Origin: Vesta saturnalis
Taxonomy: Eukaryota; Arthropoda; Insecta; Coleoptera; Lampyridae
Assembly: GCA_036346205.1 (NCBI GenBank)
Contig: JARFJB010000752.1
Location: 1-64,000 of the forward strand
Length of the DNA stretch: 64,000 nucleotides
Direction of reading: 5' to 3'
Positions within the stretch are counted from its first letter, which is position 1; the number at the start of each line of letters is the position of its first letter. Of the stretch, positions 36,618-49,205 are shown piece after piece. The position numbers and the translations under genes were made by a program. The notes beneath the pieces are model-generated. The model saw only the letters and a program-made list of their open reading frames with translations. It was not told where the DNA came from and made no database searches.

Positions 36618-38197
36618 ATGCTCACCAGAAGCCCATCACCATATAGACCTGCGACAACGTCTGCCGATCGCGAAATAGACGCGACGATATTACCGGGCGA
36701 AACAAACGTGGATAGCGAACTAGTATATGAACTCCCAGTTGAGGAGGCAGCGTACAACCCCTACGCAGAAGACGAACGCGTTAGGTGGATATACCGCCTG
36801 CGTAAACCCGAACTCCGAGGGGAGTTAGCCAAGTTCGGTTTGTCCGCAGAAGGCAACCAAGCAGATTTACGCCGTCGCCTTAGCCAGTACATCCGAAGTG
36901 GGACTCGCCCACCGACCGTGATCGCTACCACTGCCCCGTTTATACCGGTAACGACATCAAGCATAACATCGTTTTTACGCCGGTTACGACTCATCCGCTG
37001 ACCACGGTAACAACGGTTTATTGCACAAATACCATAACGCATGCGCCGGTATCGACATTACCGCATACGGTTTGGTCAATGCCAACGCCAATACAACCGC
37101 CGGCATTTCAACATCCGCCGGTATCGCAACAACCGCTGGTGCAACAACAGCCGCCACCTGTACCACCGCCGAGAATCGAAACTCGGGGATGGAACGTCGA
37201 GTTTGACGGTACCACCGATCCAGTCTCGTTCTTAGAACGAATGGAGGAAATCAGCGAACGGTACGATATCTCGCTGAATGATTTAATCATAGTTTTACCG
37301 GACTTACTTACCGGTAACGCGCTGTCCTGGTACCGCAACAACAAATACCGCTGGCAGGACTGGAACACGTTCTTGGACGATTTTCATAATTGTTTTCTTC
37401 CGATTGACTACCATATCAACCTGGAAGCCGAAATCAGCCGCCGCGTACATGAGCGCAACGAACCGATAATGACATACATTAACCAGTTGCAAACCTAATC
37501 CGGCGACATGGCCACATGTCTGCCGAGCAAGAATTATACTGGTTACACCGAAATTTATTACCGGAATACCGCATGTACGTACGCCGCTCCGATTTCCAGT
37601 CTGTTGCCGAGTTGATACAAATAGTACGCAATCACGAACAACTTCAAATGGAGATTGAAAACTCACGACGTTTTTCGGTTTCCGTTCAGAACGTCCAACG
37701 ACCGACAAATTACACGCGCCCGCCCAAATCTCCGACATACAGGCCCCAATTTTCAAGACCGGAACACTTAACAAATAGTGCACCTCGGTTTGAGGCCCCA
37801 AATCGCCAAAGTTCTGGTAGGCCAACGTACAATACTCCGTCACCTAGGGCACCAGATAATAACCGGCAGAACCCACAACGATCTGCCCCGTTTCAACTCA
37901 GATACCACCACTTCATCCGAGTCGACCGCCGCTTCAAAGGCCGACTCGACCACCACCACTCCACCGCGTCGTACTGACGCACCCGTCCGACCTAACCAAA
38001 GGGAAGCGGCAAGCGCCCTTCTACCGACACCGACCCTGAATGCTGGAGGTGTGGCCAGAGAGGTCATTACCGTACCCAGTGCCGTAATCGTTCAGTGCTT
38101 TTCTGTTCCCGTTGTGGCAGGCGTAACATTTTGTCACGTGACTGTCCATGCGACCGGCCGGGAAACGACCAGTGAGAGCTTCCGCTGGGAGGCCTGA
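36618..38197 (+). pseudogene. gag of LTR element 2, with SAP-like motif and zinc knuckles
   Basis: The ATG at 36618 (MLTRSPSPYRP) opens a frame to 37001. It contains RKPELRGELAKFGLSAEGNQ then ADLRRRLSQYIR, which has the shape of a SAP DNA-binding motif. After a shift, a Pro/Gln-rich linker leads to the capsid region (37178-37498, GWNVEFDGTTDPVSFLERM), a stop at 37496, and continuation at 37516 (LYWLHRNLLPEYRMYV). In another frame, two knuckles follow at 38035-38165: CWRCGQRGHYRTQC and FCSRCGRRNILSRDC. Gag would assemble the particle and bind RNA. Several frameshifts break it. Confidence 0.82.
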
Positions 38198-38225
38198 AGC
38201 TCTCTCCCACAACCGCCTCCACCGC

Positions 38226-41200
38226 TAACGACCCCGCCCATTTGTTACCGTTTATATCGCCGAACAACCCTTTACAGCGTTAGTTGATACCGGATCCGCT
38301 ATTACCTTTGTTGGTGACAAACCTGCTTCTTTATTGGCCGACTCTGCCCAACTTCCAAAGTACACCAAAGCAACTGGTATCACTAACCAGTCCGTCATTA
38401 TTCGGCAAGCCTTCTATTCAACCATTAAAATCTTGGATACCGAAATCCGGCATTTATTACATCATGTTCCGTCGCTATGTTACGACGTGCTCTTGGGGAT
38501 GGACTTTTTAGCAAGGACTAATTTTCATTTTAATATGAAATCCGGAAACCTTTTCCTTGAAAACCGACTTGTCCCTAAGACTACAAAACCAACACCGACG
38601 AGTAACGACTGTCACGCCATCACCCCTTTGACAGCTATTGAAGAAAACCAGCTGCACAGATTCCTAAATACCGAACTCCCGAGATTCCAAACAATACAAG
38701 GCACTACCGATTTGGTAGAACATGATATCCGTCTCACTACCCTTACTCCCATCAAGCAACGATACCGTCCCCTCAACCCCAAAATTCCAAACCTCGTAAA
38801 CGAAGAGGTCGACGGTATGATAGATGAAAATATAATTGAACCCGCGGATAGCCCGTGGAGCTCACCGATCGTCATCGCGAAAAAAAAAGATGGCAAAGCA
38901 CGCTTTTGCATCGACTTCCGAAAAATAAATGAAATATCCGTCAAAGATGCCTACCCATTACCTTTTATCCATCACATCCTAGACCGACTACGTCACGCGC
39001 GATACATTTCCAGCATCGACTTGAAGGATGGTTATTGGCAAATCCCGTTAACACCCGAATCCCGACCGATCACGGCATTTACCATTGCCGGCCGTGGTCT
39101 ATTCCAATTTAAAGTGATGCCATTTGGCCTTCACTCCGCACCCGCTACCTTTCAGCGGTTATTAGACCGCATTATAGGCCCTAAAATGGAACCGTACGCT
39201 TTTGCGTACCTGGACGATATTATTGTGTTGGGGGAAACATTTGACGAACACTTAGCAAATTTAAAAGAAGTGTTTCGCAGGCTAAGAGCAGCTAACCTCC
39301 GTATAAACCCGGACAAATGTCAATTTTGCCGTAAGGCATTAAAATATTTGGGTCACGTCGTCAGTGACGGCGGAATACAAACAGACCCTGACAAAGTTAC
39401 TGCTATCATCGAAATGCCACCCCCACACAACGTCCGAAGTCTACGAAGGTTCCTAAGGATGTCATCCTGGTACCGCCGTTTTATCCCGAACTTTTCCAAA
39501 ACTGTACTGCCTCTAACTAAGCTCCTACACAAAGACGTTCGCTGGAAATGGTCAAACGAGCAGACTACTGCTTTCGAACAAATAAAGACCGCTTTAGTTA
39601 ATTACTCCGTACTTACATGCCCGAATTTCAATGTTCCCTTTGGCCTGCAAACCGATGCATCCGAAAGTGGGTTAGGTGCTGCCCTAACTCAAACCATAAA
39701 TGGCGAAGATTACGTAACTGCGTATGCCAACCGAACAGTGAGCTCCTCGGAACGTAATTATTCCGTAACCTGAAAAGAATGCCGTACCATAGTTTTTGGG
39801 ATTGATTAAATGAGGCCATATCTTGAAAGATATCGCTACACCGTTTAACCGACTATCAATCCCTAACCTGGCTCTATTCCACAAGAGTCCAGCTGGCCGC
39901 CGTGCAAAGTGGAGTATTTCCTACAACAATTTGACTTTGAAACTAAATATCGAAAAGGGGTGATGAACCGTGTGGCCGATGCTTTATCCCGTGACCCGCT
40001 CCCTACTACCGAAAATGAAATCTTTGCTATAGAGCTCCCCGAGTGCAATTGGTATGCTCAAAAACTATATGAAGTTACACATCATCCCGACCGACTGCCG
40101 GATTACTGTATCAAAGAAGGCCGACTTTACCGCCATTTAAATACAAATGAATTAAAGGGCGAATTAATTACCGACCCCTGGAAACTTTGTGTGGCTAAAC
40201 CGCACCGCCCCCGTGTTTTCAAGGAGAATCACGATTCTCCCACTGCTGGACATTTAGGGGTCACTAAAACCACCAACCGTATTTTAGAACGGTATTATTG
40301 GCCAGGAATGGTCAGAGACATCAACACCTATGTCCGAAACTGTCCACTATGCCAAAAGTACAAAGTGTCACAACAGAAAACCGCGGGTCAGATGCAACAG
40401 TATCCGAACCGTTTACCTTGGGACATAGTTAGCTCCGACATCATAGGACCACTACCCCGATCATCTAAAGGTCATTCTTATCTAGCCGTTTTTCAAGACC
40501 GTTTTACAAAGTGGGTAGTTGCCAAACCTCTAAGGAAAGCTACCGCCACTACCATCTCAGAAGCTTTATACGCCGATGTTATTACCAAGTTCGGTACACC
40601 ACGTGTGGTACTAACCGATAATGGCCCACAGTATGATAGCCGTGCTTTCAACCACTTGCTATCAGAACTCGGCATCCACCACCGTTATACCCGCTGTACA
40701 CTCCGCAAGCGAACTCCGTCGAAAGGGCGAACCGCACGCTGAAAACCATGATCGCCCAGTTTTGCGATAACAATCACCGCGATTGGGACCGTCACCTTCC
40801 CGCCCTAACTTTCGCGATGAACACGGCCGTACAGGAATCGACGAGATTTACTCCCGCTTTCTTAAATTTCGGTCGCGAACTGGAACTTCCGGGAACCTTG
40901 CGACGCGAAACCGACCCGTCACCAAACTCTGACGAGGTAAACGCCGAAGACATTGTGCCCGCTCATAGCCGCCGACTAGGTCAATTAGAAGACATATTTC
41001 AATTGGTACGGCACAATTTAGGCCGCGCATACACTAAACAGGAAGGCCACTACAATCTACGACGCCGCGAATGGAAACCGCACCTGGGAGACCGTGTCCT
41101 ACGTAAGGAACATCCGTTATCCTCTGCCGCACAGGGCGTCGCCGCCAAGCTTGCGCCGAAATACTCCGGACCGTACATCATTACTAAGGTCCTATCTCCT

Positions 41201-41320
41201 GTTGTCTTTAACTTAAAACATGCCGCCGACAACCACAAATTAATCCGGATACACGTCAAGGACCTAAAACCCTACCTTTCGAACGAGTCAACCGCGCAAG
41301 GGGCGAGGAACACCGCTTAG
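38226..41320 (+). pseudogene. pol of LTR element 2 (protease, RT, RNase H, integrase)
   Basis: The protease active site lies in ALVDTGSAITFVGD (about 38275). A long frame (38334-39773) then carries the RT motifs DAYPLPFIHHILDRL, MPFGLHSAPATFQRL and YAYLDDIIVLGE-type YLDD near 39205, then RNase H (QTDASESGLGAALTQ). The frame stops at 39771, where TGA replaces an expected codon in the RNase H region. Integrase resumes at 39909: the zinc region HLGVTKTTNRILERYYWPGM and CPLCQKYK, then core SSDIIGPLPRSSKGHSYLAV and LTDNGPQYDSRAFNHL. It is frameshifted near 40690, just before the last catalytic Glu, and continues at 40748 to 41320 (KYSGPYIITKVLSPVVFNLK). No chromodomain is seen. Confidence 0.9.
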
Positions 41321-41368
41321 TGAGAAACGAAAAGACCGCTAATAAAAAAAAAACTTTGTTACAGGACT

Positions 41369-41797
41369 ATGAACCGAGGGAATAGCGAACAAGAGGAGGG
41401 AGAGACAAATCGGAGGACGCGTCGGCTCTGGTGGCTGAGGCCTCCGAGGGGGCCAACGGCTGGCCAGGATACCCACGAACCAATCCGCCGACCGCACATG
41501 GTAGATAGAGCCACCTCGCCTGGACCGACCCCTTGGCCGGTCCAGGTCGAGAGAGGCACAAACACGGTTGGGGGGGAACCGGAGTCCTTACAGCAACCGC
41601 AGACGCCGCCGAATATCACCGCCGCACCCCATATAGCGGCCGCCCGTTCCCCGACTCGTGACGCCGACTTGTGTTGGAGATGCGGGGAGACGGGACACCG
41701 GCGGGAGTCTTTTTTGGGCCGCGCCCGTTTGTTCTGCTCACGCTGCGGGACTTTGGGGGTCCTCTCGAGACAATGCCCGTGCGGCCCTCGCAAATGA
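41369..41797 (+). CDS. Third ORF after pol with gag-like zinc knuckles (LTR element 2)
   Basis: An open 142-codon frame starting at ATG, 48 bases after pol ends. The N-terminal two thirds are rich in Arg, Pro and Thr with no recognisable fold. The C-terminus has LCWRCGETGHRRES and LFCSRCGTLGVLSRQC, aligning position for position with the gag knuckles at 38035-38165. The second knuckle keeps its spacing; the first has lost its last Cys. The ORF is free of stops, unlike gag and pol. It may be a duplicated gag C-terminus or a nucleic-acid-binding accessory protein. It has higher GC than the LTR around it, like the rest of the internal region. Confidence 0.6.
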   Translation: MNRGNSEQEEGETNRRTRRLWWLRPPRGPTAGQDTHEPIRRPHMVDRATSPGPTPWPVQVERGTNTVGGEPESLQQPQTPPNITAAPHIAAARSPTRDADLCWRCGETGHRRESFLGRARLFCSRCGTLGVLSRQCPCGPRK

Positions 41798-41970
41798 AAA
41801 AGTTGATATATTTTTTGCACTGAGACTACCTTCAGTTACAGAATGTTTTGTTTAAGTTCATTGAAAATATATTTACGAGAAAAAAAAAAGAGAGTAAATA
41901 ATTTTGCCTGCCTCCCGCCGACTCTCCTGACGCCGTCAGCTCACAGAAAAAGCTACGCTTTTTCTTCCAA

Positions 41971-41983
41971 AGAACGAGGGGTG
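41971..41983 (+). promoter_or_regulatory. Polypurine tract of LTR element 2
   Basis: AAGAACGAGGGGT-type purine-rich run immediately before the 3' LTR start TGTAACG at 41984. Confidence 0.6.
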
Positions 41984-43373
41984 TGTAACGAAACTATAAT
42001 TTCCATTACCGAACAACCGTATAAGTTGTTAAATAATGATGTATTAACCGCCCGGTATACTTGTGATTTTCATGATAATTCATAAATTCACAATTTATAA
42101 AATATAAACATTTCCATTTCACATAGAAATATTTCAGATTAAAATTTTCTTATTTTCTTATCTAATACGTCAAACGCAACATGTTTCGGACTATTCCAAA
42201 ACTTGAATAGTATTATTATATAGATATACGACTTTGGTGAAGTGCGTGTGGTGCCCTGATCTATAAGAGTAAGTTATTGAGTATAAATATTAATTTAATT
42301 TACCTATAATAATTACCGTCAATGTATTGACAAATACTGTTCACTATTTTTTATAAGATACAAATATTAAACCTTATATTAGTAGACATAATATTATGGG
42401 GAATACATTTAACTAACGTGGTTGCACGTGTGCAATTATACGATAAGCGTGTTATTGAGTTTAAAAACGCTGCCGTTGCCGTCTTTATTAAATCGGTAGT
42501 TCCAGTAATATTAAAAGTGGCTACCTGTATGTTAATTATCTTTATATACCGTTATAGGTGAAAATTTTCCCCGTGAGTAACCATTCCCAAATAAAATTGT
42601 TTTCAAACCATCAATCAACTGCACATTAAGTTCGACCTAAATATTTGCAAAAATATATTTTTATTGTATGTGACTGCACTTGATAATTAGTATTTGGTTT
42701 TCTTGTGTTTAGATCGAAAGTATTGATCCTATATTTTCAACGCCGCCCTTCTTAATTTTGTTACCGTCCGTTCAGAGTGGTTAGACAGATAAGATCGGGA
42801 ATCTTATTATTTATTTTATTGATTCGAAGTTTCCGTCACCGATTGCACTTTAATTTTAAAATTGCATTTGCAGAGACGTGATTCCTACTCTGTAGCTCAG
42901 CTGGTTAAGTTTTGTAATCAGAATTTTTCTTTTATGTTAGTCTTAAAAGAATAAATTTCTCGATAATTTTGTTTTATATAGCCGCCTGTATTAGCGCCGA
43001 ACAAACACATTGCGTTTGTTATTTTTTAATTTAGTTGTAGTTTTCCGATACCCGTGTATATACCGGGTGATACAAATATTGCACCCACTACAGTTATGAA
43101 TTCTATATCGACTAACATAATTTTTATTAGCAGCAAGTAGCCGATTATTCACTACCAATATTGTTTTTTTGATTTTGTTTGATAATTTTGGATCTTGTAC
43201 GATTTGTTATTTACGGTGTCAGAATATAACATTTATTTTAATTAAACCGATACGCCGTCTCAAACAGAGTATAAGGGTAAATTAGTTTATTATTTTATAG
43301 CCTGTTTAGACAAACACCATTTTTATTTTATATTTCTTTTACGAATTTAGTTTTGGTTTTCCGTCGCCGTTGG

Positions 43374-43457
<84 letters not shown>

Positions 43458-44133
43458 TTGGAATTTAGGTATTATTTTTTTCCCGCCATCGTTGGCGAAA
43501 AATTATTTTATTAAGTGATATCGCCAAGCACTATAGTGTGTTTTTTTTTCAGCTGCCCGAATAAATTAGAGGCTGAGTCCTTACACCGTGACCACCCAAT
43601 TTTTTGCGAGTATTGTTTTTTGTACCGAGACATATTAATTTAATTTTTTTTCACTTACCCGCGATAACAAAATTAATTTCTTTGCTGTGACCGAGAGTTT
43701 GGTTTATATTTTTTTGTTTGACGAATCGTTCTGTTATTTAATTTCAAAATTATAAAATTAGTTTTTTTTATTATTTATCCGACACTGAAAACATTTGCTT
43801 CCGACCTCCGTATTAGGAGTTTTATTTTTTTTGGTAATTGAATTTATTTTGGAGTCACAATACCGAGACCGCGCATTTCTGACTCAACAACGACACAAGT
43901 TTTAAATACCGGCACCGATTTAAATCTTCCGAAACCCTGGTAGGCCGACGTCTTCACTGACGCTACTTGGACCGCTTTTACCCATTTAATTCTCCGCGAA
44001 GAGGAATCTAGGCCTCTATATAACCAGTTACCTAGATTGGCGCTCGAGTAACCCTGATTAGACCGCGATAGTCCAACCGCAGTTCACCGCTTTGATAATA
44101 ACTAACCGTCCACCGAAGGTAAAAGCGTTATAA
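41984..44133 (+). repeat. 3' LTR of element 2
   Basis: It matches the 5' LTR. The main difference is a TA tract expanded to about 75 bp at 43379-43453, where the 5' copy has only a few TA units (near 35851). The A-box-like motif recurs at 42893-42904. Confidence 0.95.
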
Positions 44134-44547
44134 ACGTTAGCACAATTTTGCTGTTTTCTGACCCCCCGCCCATGTTATCTCGCGTTATCATTACAATAAC
44201 CCCTACCCCCTGTTGATAACGTTAACATAATTATTCAATTAAAACATCTAGTGTTAAATACGAGTATTAAAAAAAAATACCGAATTTAGGATGTAGGTAT
44301 CTTTTATAGGTAATGTCAAGGGTAATATGTACCTACTTTATTTTTAAACTTTTTAAAATACTTCACCAATTGTTATCTACATGGGCGTGAAAGTCTGTTA
44401 AATATAAATAATGCGGACTACAAAATTCGATAAAAAGAATTTTTATTTCTATGAATATAAAACACGAGATAAAACATAAATATACCACGCAATGGTTTTG
44501 AAAGTATAAAATAAACTATATCACGCCGTCTGTTTCCAACGACTCCA
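44134..44547. other. Non-coding spacer
   Basis: AT-rich, with a short C-rich patch (near 44160-44210). No gene or repeat recognised. Confidence 0.4.
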
Positions 44548-46859
44548 TTAAACTATCTGACGTTCGTTTTCGCAATTCTCCCAAATTGGAGCCGTTGCTT
44601 CAGAAACAGCAATTATGGGACATGGAACATCCATGTCAATGTGGTCTGCTTTGATTCCATCCAAATCGCACTCATCTTCATCTATCCAACATAACTCGTC
44701 ATTTGCGATCTCTATCATCAGCTCTCTCTGACGTCTGGCAGCTACCCGAAGAGGCCTTACCCTTAAATTTGTTAAAGGCTGAAATGAGGTTTCTCCAACG
44801 CAACCTCCAAATGTATGTTTTCGAACAGCCGTTGCACTGCAATGGTAGATACCACAGCCGCGGCAGATTCGCTGATCGAAGACATTTTCCACTGCGGTGC
44901 GGAACTTCGGTAGAAACGCATCATAAGGAATTTCCTTTGCTTTCAGATACATTTTGGAAACATTTTCTGGAATTTTCATCTTTCCTTTGACCAGATGAGA
45001 TTGAAAAAGGGATAAGTAGTTTCCCTGTTGTTCTTCGCTGGCTACTTGCAGGCCGTCAATAACTGGAACAGGCGGGGGAAAAAGTCGATCTGGAAGAGCG
45101 AGATTGAGATTTGAGCGCCAATCTCCACAGCATGTCTTTTCATTACAACGTACAATCTGACAAAAATACTGCGAGGAGCGCATGTGACGAACTTTCCACT
45201 CCTCTGCGATACGATGAGTTATTTCTCGTTTGGTTTCTCCAGGGGAAATATATTGTGCAGTTACTGGATAGTTATCAATCGTATCTCCTTTCCAGAGTTC
45301 AGCTAAAAGATTTCCTGCCGCCATAAAGTTTTGGACCTCTTTTTTTTCATCGACTGTTTTGCCAGAGGAATCCAAGTGATCTCCAAAAGTGTCGTGTGGA
45401 AGCAAAACACCTGCCAACTTCCTACTCAGCGGAGCCATTCGACGCTCAACAGCGTTATAGGCAGACCGACCTGGAGCATTTGTTGCTAGAAAAAGTCCGT
45501 CAAGATTAAGCTTTTTGAAAGTTTCAATTGCCTGTTCTTGAACTTTTTCGTATCGTGGGTTTTCATCAGGTCCACCATCAGTAAAAATAACTAGGACAGG
45601 TTTTACGGATCCGTTCTTCATTTTGTAATTGTCGTAAACTCTGGGAGATTCAGTAGTGTTTCAATGTCGAAAGCATGAGAAATAGCAGTAGAGGAATCGT
45701 GCTTTCCTGAACGTACCGCTATATATGTAGGACCAGAATATGATATTCTATTTACATCGCCAGGTTTACAAGGGTTCAGGACAAGTCCAGCATAAACACT
45801 TGGAATTAATTTGTGTCTGGGAGCTTTCACAAAGTCGTGATCGGGAAGTCGTATGCGATATTCGACGTGCATAAGTAGAGGACTCTGTTTTGTAGCAGCT
45901 GTGAGACCAATTGGAACGCGACACTTGTCGTCTGCGGATAACAAGAGTACCTCATCCTGTGATAGAGTTGCAGCCAATTCCTTAATGTGCTCGATGGTTG
46001 CTTTGCAGAACCTCGTGTCAATGTGCATTTTTCGTAGATTGTTTTCGGCACGATACAACCGGACGGGAACAATTGTGTGATGTCTTCGGTCTTCATTGGT
46101 TGTGCTGTCTCGAGGAAGCAGCCGTAAGTATGTCGCAGACCTACTTAGTTTAAAGCCCATTCGAGTAAGCTCCTTGTGCATGTCGTCCAGTGTTCGCACG
46201 GAACGTGGAGATTCACGTCGTCGGCGTTCGTCAGCACTTGCCCCGGCGGTTGCTAGTTTACGGATTGCATCCAATAAATCAGGCTGCTCGCGTTCAATTG
46301 AAGGGCGACCGGGACCGGTAGAATAACTACAGTGCGCACCCGTTGAAGCCGAGGTTGAAGCACTGATTGTCTTAAGAGTCTTTAACACCTGTTGTTTTTT
46401 GTCTCTAGCTTTTTTATTGTATTGGCACAGGTTCTGTGAACGTTTAAGACGTTTTTCCAACTCACTAAGTTCATTTTTGGCTTTTAAAATATTAGCATTT
46501 GATACTTCCGCCAAGCCCGAATTTCGCTGCAGCAGTAGGATGTTCATTCGATCGGTGGACTTAGTAATATCGCGTCGAAGTTTATCTTGAGCGGGAGTTG
46601 CCTTTAACCTTTTGGATGAAGGCGAATTTTCTACTTCATCATCAGGAAGTGTATCAGTAAAAACAGGTTTATAATCGGTATCGGTAGTTAACTGAGTAAT
46701 CTGCGAAACTGCCTTAACACTTGGTAACGATAACGGTAACGTGGTATCAGTCTGTTTAGAATCTGGGCATGTCGGAGCAGAAACCTGGGAATTAATATTA
46801 ATTCCATATAAATAAAAATCTAATAGGTATTCGATCTCAGTACACATTAAATTAAACAT
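44548..46859 (-). pseudogene. Transposase-like gene of an unnamed insect family, single frameshift
   Basis: Two long minus-strand frames meet at an ATGA overlap (stop 45620-45618, ATG 45621-45619). The upstream frame (46859-45618) has an acidic, Ser/Thr-rich leader, a coiled-coil-like Lys/Glu stretch, STGPGRPSIEREQP, LTRMGFKLSRSATYLRLLPR, LLLSADDKCRVPIGLTAATK, HKLIPSVYAGLVLNP and YSGPTYIAVRSGKHDSSTA. The downstream frame (45621-44548) has VLVIFTDGGPDENPRYEKV, ATNAPGRSAYNAVERRMAPL, RSSQYFCQIVRCNEKTCCG and a Cys-rich segment, CRGCGIYHC. I recognise this as a widespread uncharacterised, transposon-like family. The Asp residues in SADDK and TDGGPDEN and the Glu in VERRM are candidate catalytic acids (inference). 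One base lost in an A run would explain the split. Confidence 0.65.
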
Positions 46860-47401
46860 GTAAAACTATTTCAACTTTGTACTCGTTGTTTTTAAAGATA
46901 GAAGTTTGAAATTTGGTACAGTTATACTCGCATGAATGACTAAATTTCCCAGAAAAAGCTAGAGTTATTAATAAACACTAAGACTTGTTTGTTTTCAGTT
47001 TCATCAAAAAATTATATTCTATATTCGATTAAATACAATAAAAAACGAAATAAGATTAACCCTAGAATACTGGACATCTGTAAATTTTACGACGTTCGTC
47101 AAACTTCTTTCGGTTTCGGAATCTCTCGCGCCGCCTATGGTCACGTGCCTCCCAGTACATTTCCATTTAGTAGCGCACTAGACAGCAGCGGGTGAGGTTC
47201 GTGAATTTGGCGCTCCTATCTTACTTATTACGTAACCACGTCGTAAAATTTACTAATGTCCAGTATTCCCGTAAATTGTGCTTTTCGGCATCCTGTTTTC
47301 ATATTGCGCTGTATTTAGTGTTTTGTAATAATTTTGATCAGGTAATCATCTTTTTGTCAAAAATACAAGGTTATAAATTCCGTTTATTGCTTTCTTAGAA
47401 A

Positions 47402-48719
47402 ATGTCAAGAAAGACTCTGACAGAAGCGGAAATTGAACGTGAAGTGGAGCGTATAATGCGGGGAGAGGATAGCGATCCTGATCTTTTTGAAGACGATGGT
47501 AGCGACTTTGAGGACGACAATTTGCTATGTGAATCAGAATCGTCAGACGATGAAAATGAAGATGACACTGTTACCGAGCCAAATCTAGTTGCAATGTAGG
47601 TTAAGACGAGAAGTGTAGCTGCTGAGGATACTGAGAAAGTTGAAGGCAAGTCTTCATACATTATAAAGCCTTCAAAACCTCTCTTATTGGCAAAATGGCC
47701 ATAAATGGTCATCTAAAATGCCTGTGAAATCTAAGAGAACAGCAGCTAGAAACATTATTCATTTTGTACCTGGCCCAAAAGGTGTTGCCAAAAATTGTTC
47801 CACATTTGACGAATATTTCTTGCACTTCTTCACAGATAAAATATTAGATATCGTACTTCAGTACACAAATGCGGAAATATCCATACAATCTCAAAAATAT
47901 CACAGCAATTATAATGTATCTCTAACGACAAAAAGTGAGATAAAGGCTCTATTTGCAGTATTGATCAGGTCAGCAGCAAATAAAGATAACCATCTATCAG
48001 CCAAACACATGTTCGACAGAAAAATTTCTGGAACATTCTACAAAGCTTGCATGAGCCGAGAACGCTTCATATTTCTGGTGAATTGTCTTAGGTTTGATTC
48101 GAAAGACACAAGAATAGAAAGAAAGCAGTCCGATTCATTTACACACATTCGTGAAATATGGGAAATATTTATTGAAATATGTAGGAGCTCTTATACACCA
48201 TCCACATACTTGACAATCGATGAGCAACTCGTAGGATTCCGCGGACGCTGTCCATTCAGGATGTACATTCCAAATAAACCGGCTAAATACGGGATAAAAA
48301 TTGTCATGTTGTGTGATTCATCATCAAAGTATATGATTGACGCTAGTCCGTATTTAGGGAACGGAACCAATACGAATGGACTACCGTTAGCTACACATTA
48401 TGTTCGAGAACTTACAAAATCGGTACAGGGCAGTAACAGAAATATAACTATGGACAACTGGTTCACTTCAATCCCGTTAGCAGATGAGTTGTTGAAGAAA
48501 CCCTATAATCTGACTATTATAGGAACTCTTCGAAAAACAAAGCAGAAATCCCGCAGGAATTTTGAATGTGAAACAAAGGAACGCAAACACGTCAATGTTC
48601 TGTTACGATCAAAAGAAAACTATGGTGTCGTACATGCCAAAAAAATAAAATCGTCCTAATTCTTTCCACGATGCATGAGAGTGCTGAACTCGCAACAAAC
48701 GGAAAGCCAGAAATTATAG
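47402..48719 (+). pseudogene. piggyBac transposase, 5' part
   Basis: The ATG at 47402 opens an acidic leader (RIMRGEDSDPDLFEDDGS) to a TAG at 47597. After a shift near 47690 the main frame runs to 48657. It includes TFDEYFLHFFTDKILDIVLQ, YTPSTYLTIDEQLVGFRGRC, IPNKPAKYGIKIVMLCDSSS and NITMDNWFTSIPLADELL, with the Asp residues of TIDE, MLCD and TMDN as catalytic candidates. The 5' part ends at the hAT insertion; the last bases before it, up to GAAATTATAG, lead into a target copy that continues at 52879. Confidence 0.88.
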
Positions 48720-49205
48720 TTCATTACAGGGCCGGCGCTAGACGTTTTGGCGCCTGAGGCAAGGAATGTTGCAAGCGCCTAACCTTTCGAATGCTTTTAA
48801 TAACAATAAAAATTTTGTGTTACAAATATAATTTTATCAAAATAAAATTGTGAATACATTACAATATATACCTACCTATAATAACTCGTATATATTTACA
48901 TATTAAACAAATAAACTATTTTGAACCATCGCAATGATTGAACTGAACGTGGTTAAAATTTTAAACTAAATTAAATACCTAATATTAGAAAATCCGAAAT
49001 ACAATTTAATTTGCCTGAACCTATACAGAATGAAATATAAAGTCAAATCTTAAGTAAAATTTTTAAAAATCTAACATTTTAATTGTTGAAAGTTAATACT
49101 GATAATCAATCAGTCTATGCATGAGAGAAACAAATAAAACGATACTTTCTATATGGGTGATGTATAAGAAATTATACCTACCTACATTAAATTATTCAGT
49201 AAAAT

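Larger units (their letters stand above)
34446..44133 (+). mobile_element. Complete Gypsy-type LTR retrotransposon (LTR element 2)
   Basis: Two direct ~2.1-kb LTRs (34446-36534 and 41984-44133) flank a primer-binding site, gag, pol, a third ORF and a polypurine tract. LTRs begin TGTAACGAAAC and end about GCGTTATAA. The bases ACG occur at both outer flanks (…TTACG before, AACG after), compatible with a 3-4-bp target duplication. LTR copies differ at scattered positions and by a TA expansion, so the insertion is not very recent. Confidence 0.93.

Noticed and set aside
36984..37368. Minus-strand open frames opposite gag of LTR element 2
   Set aside because: They are low-complexity shadows of the Pro/Gln-rich gag linker in the GC-richer internal region.
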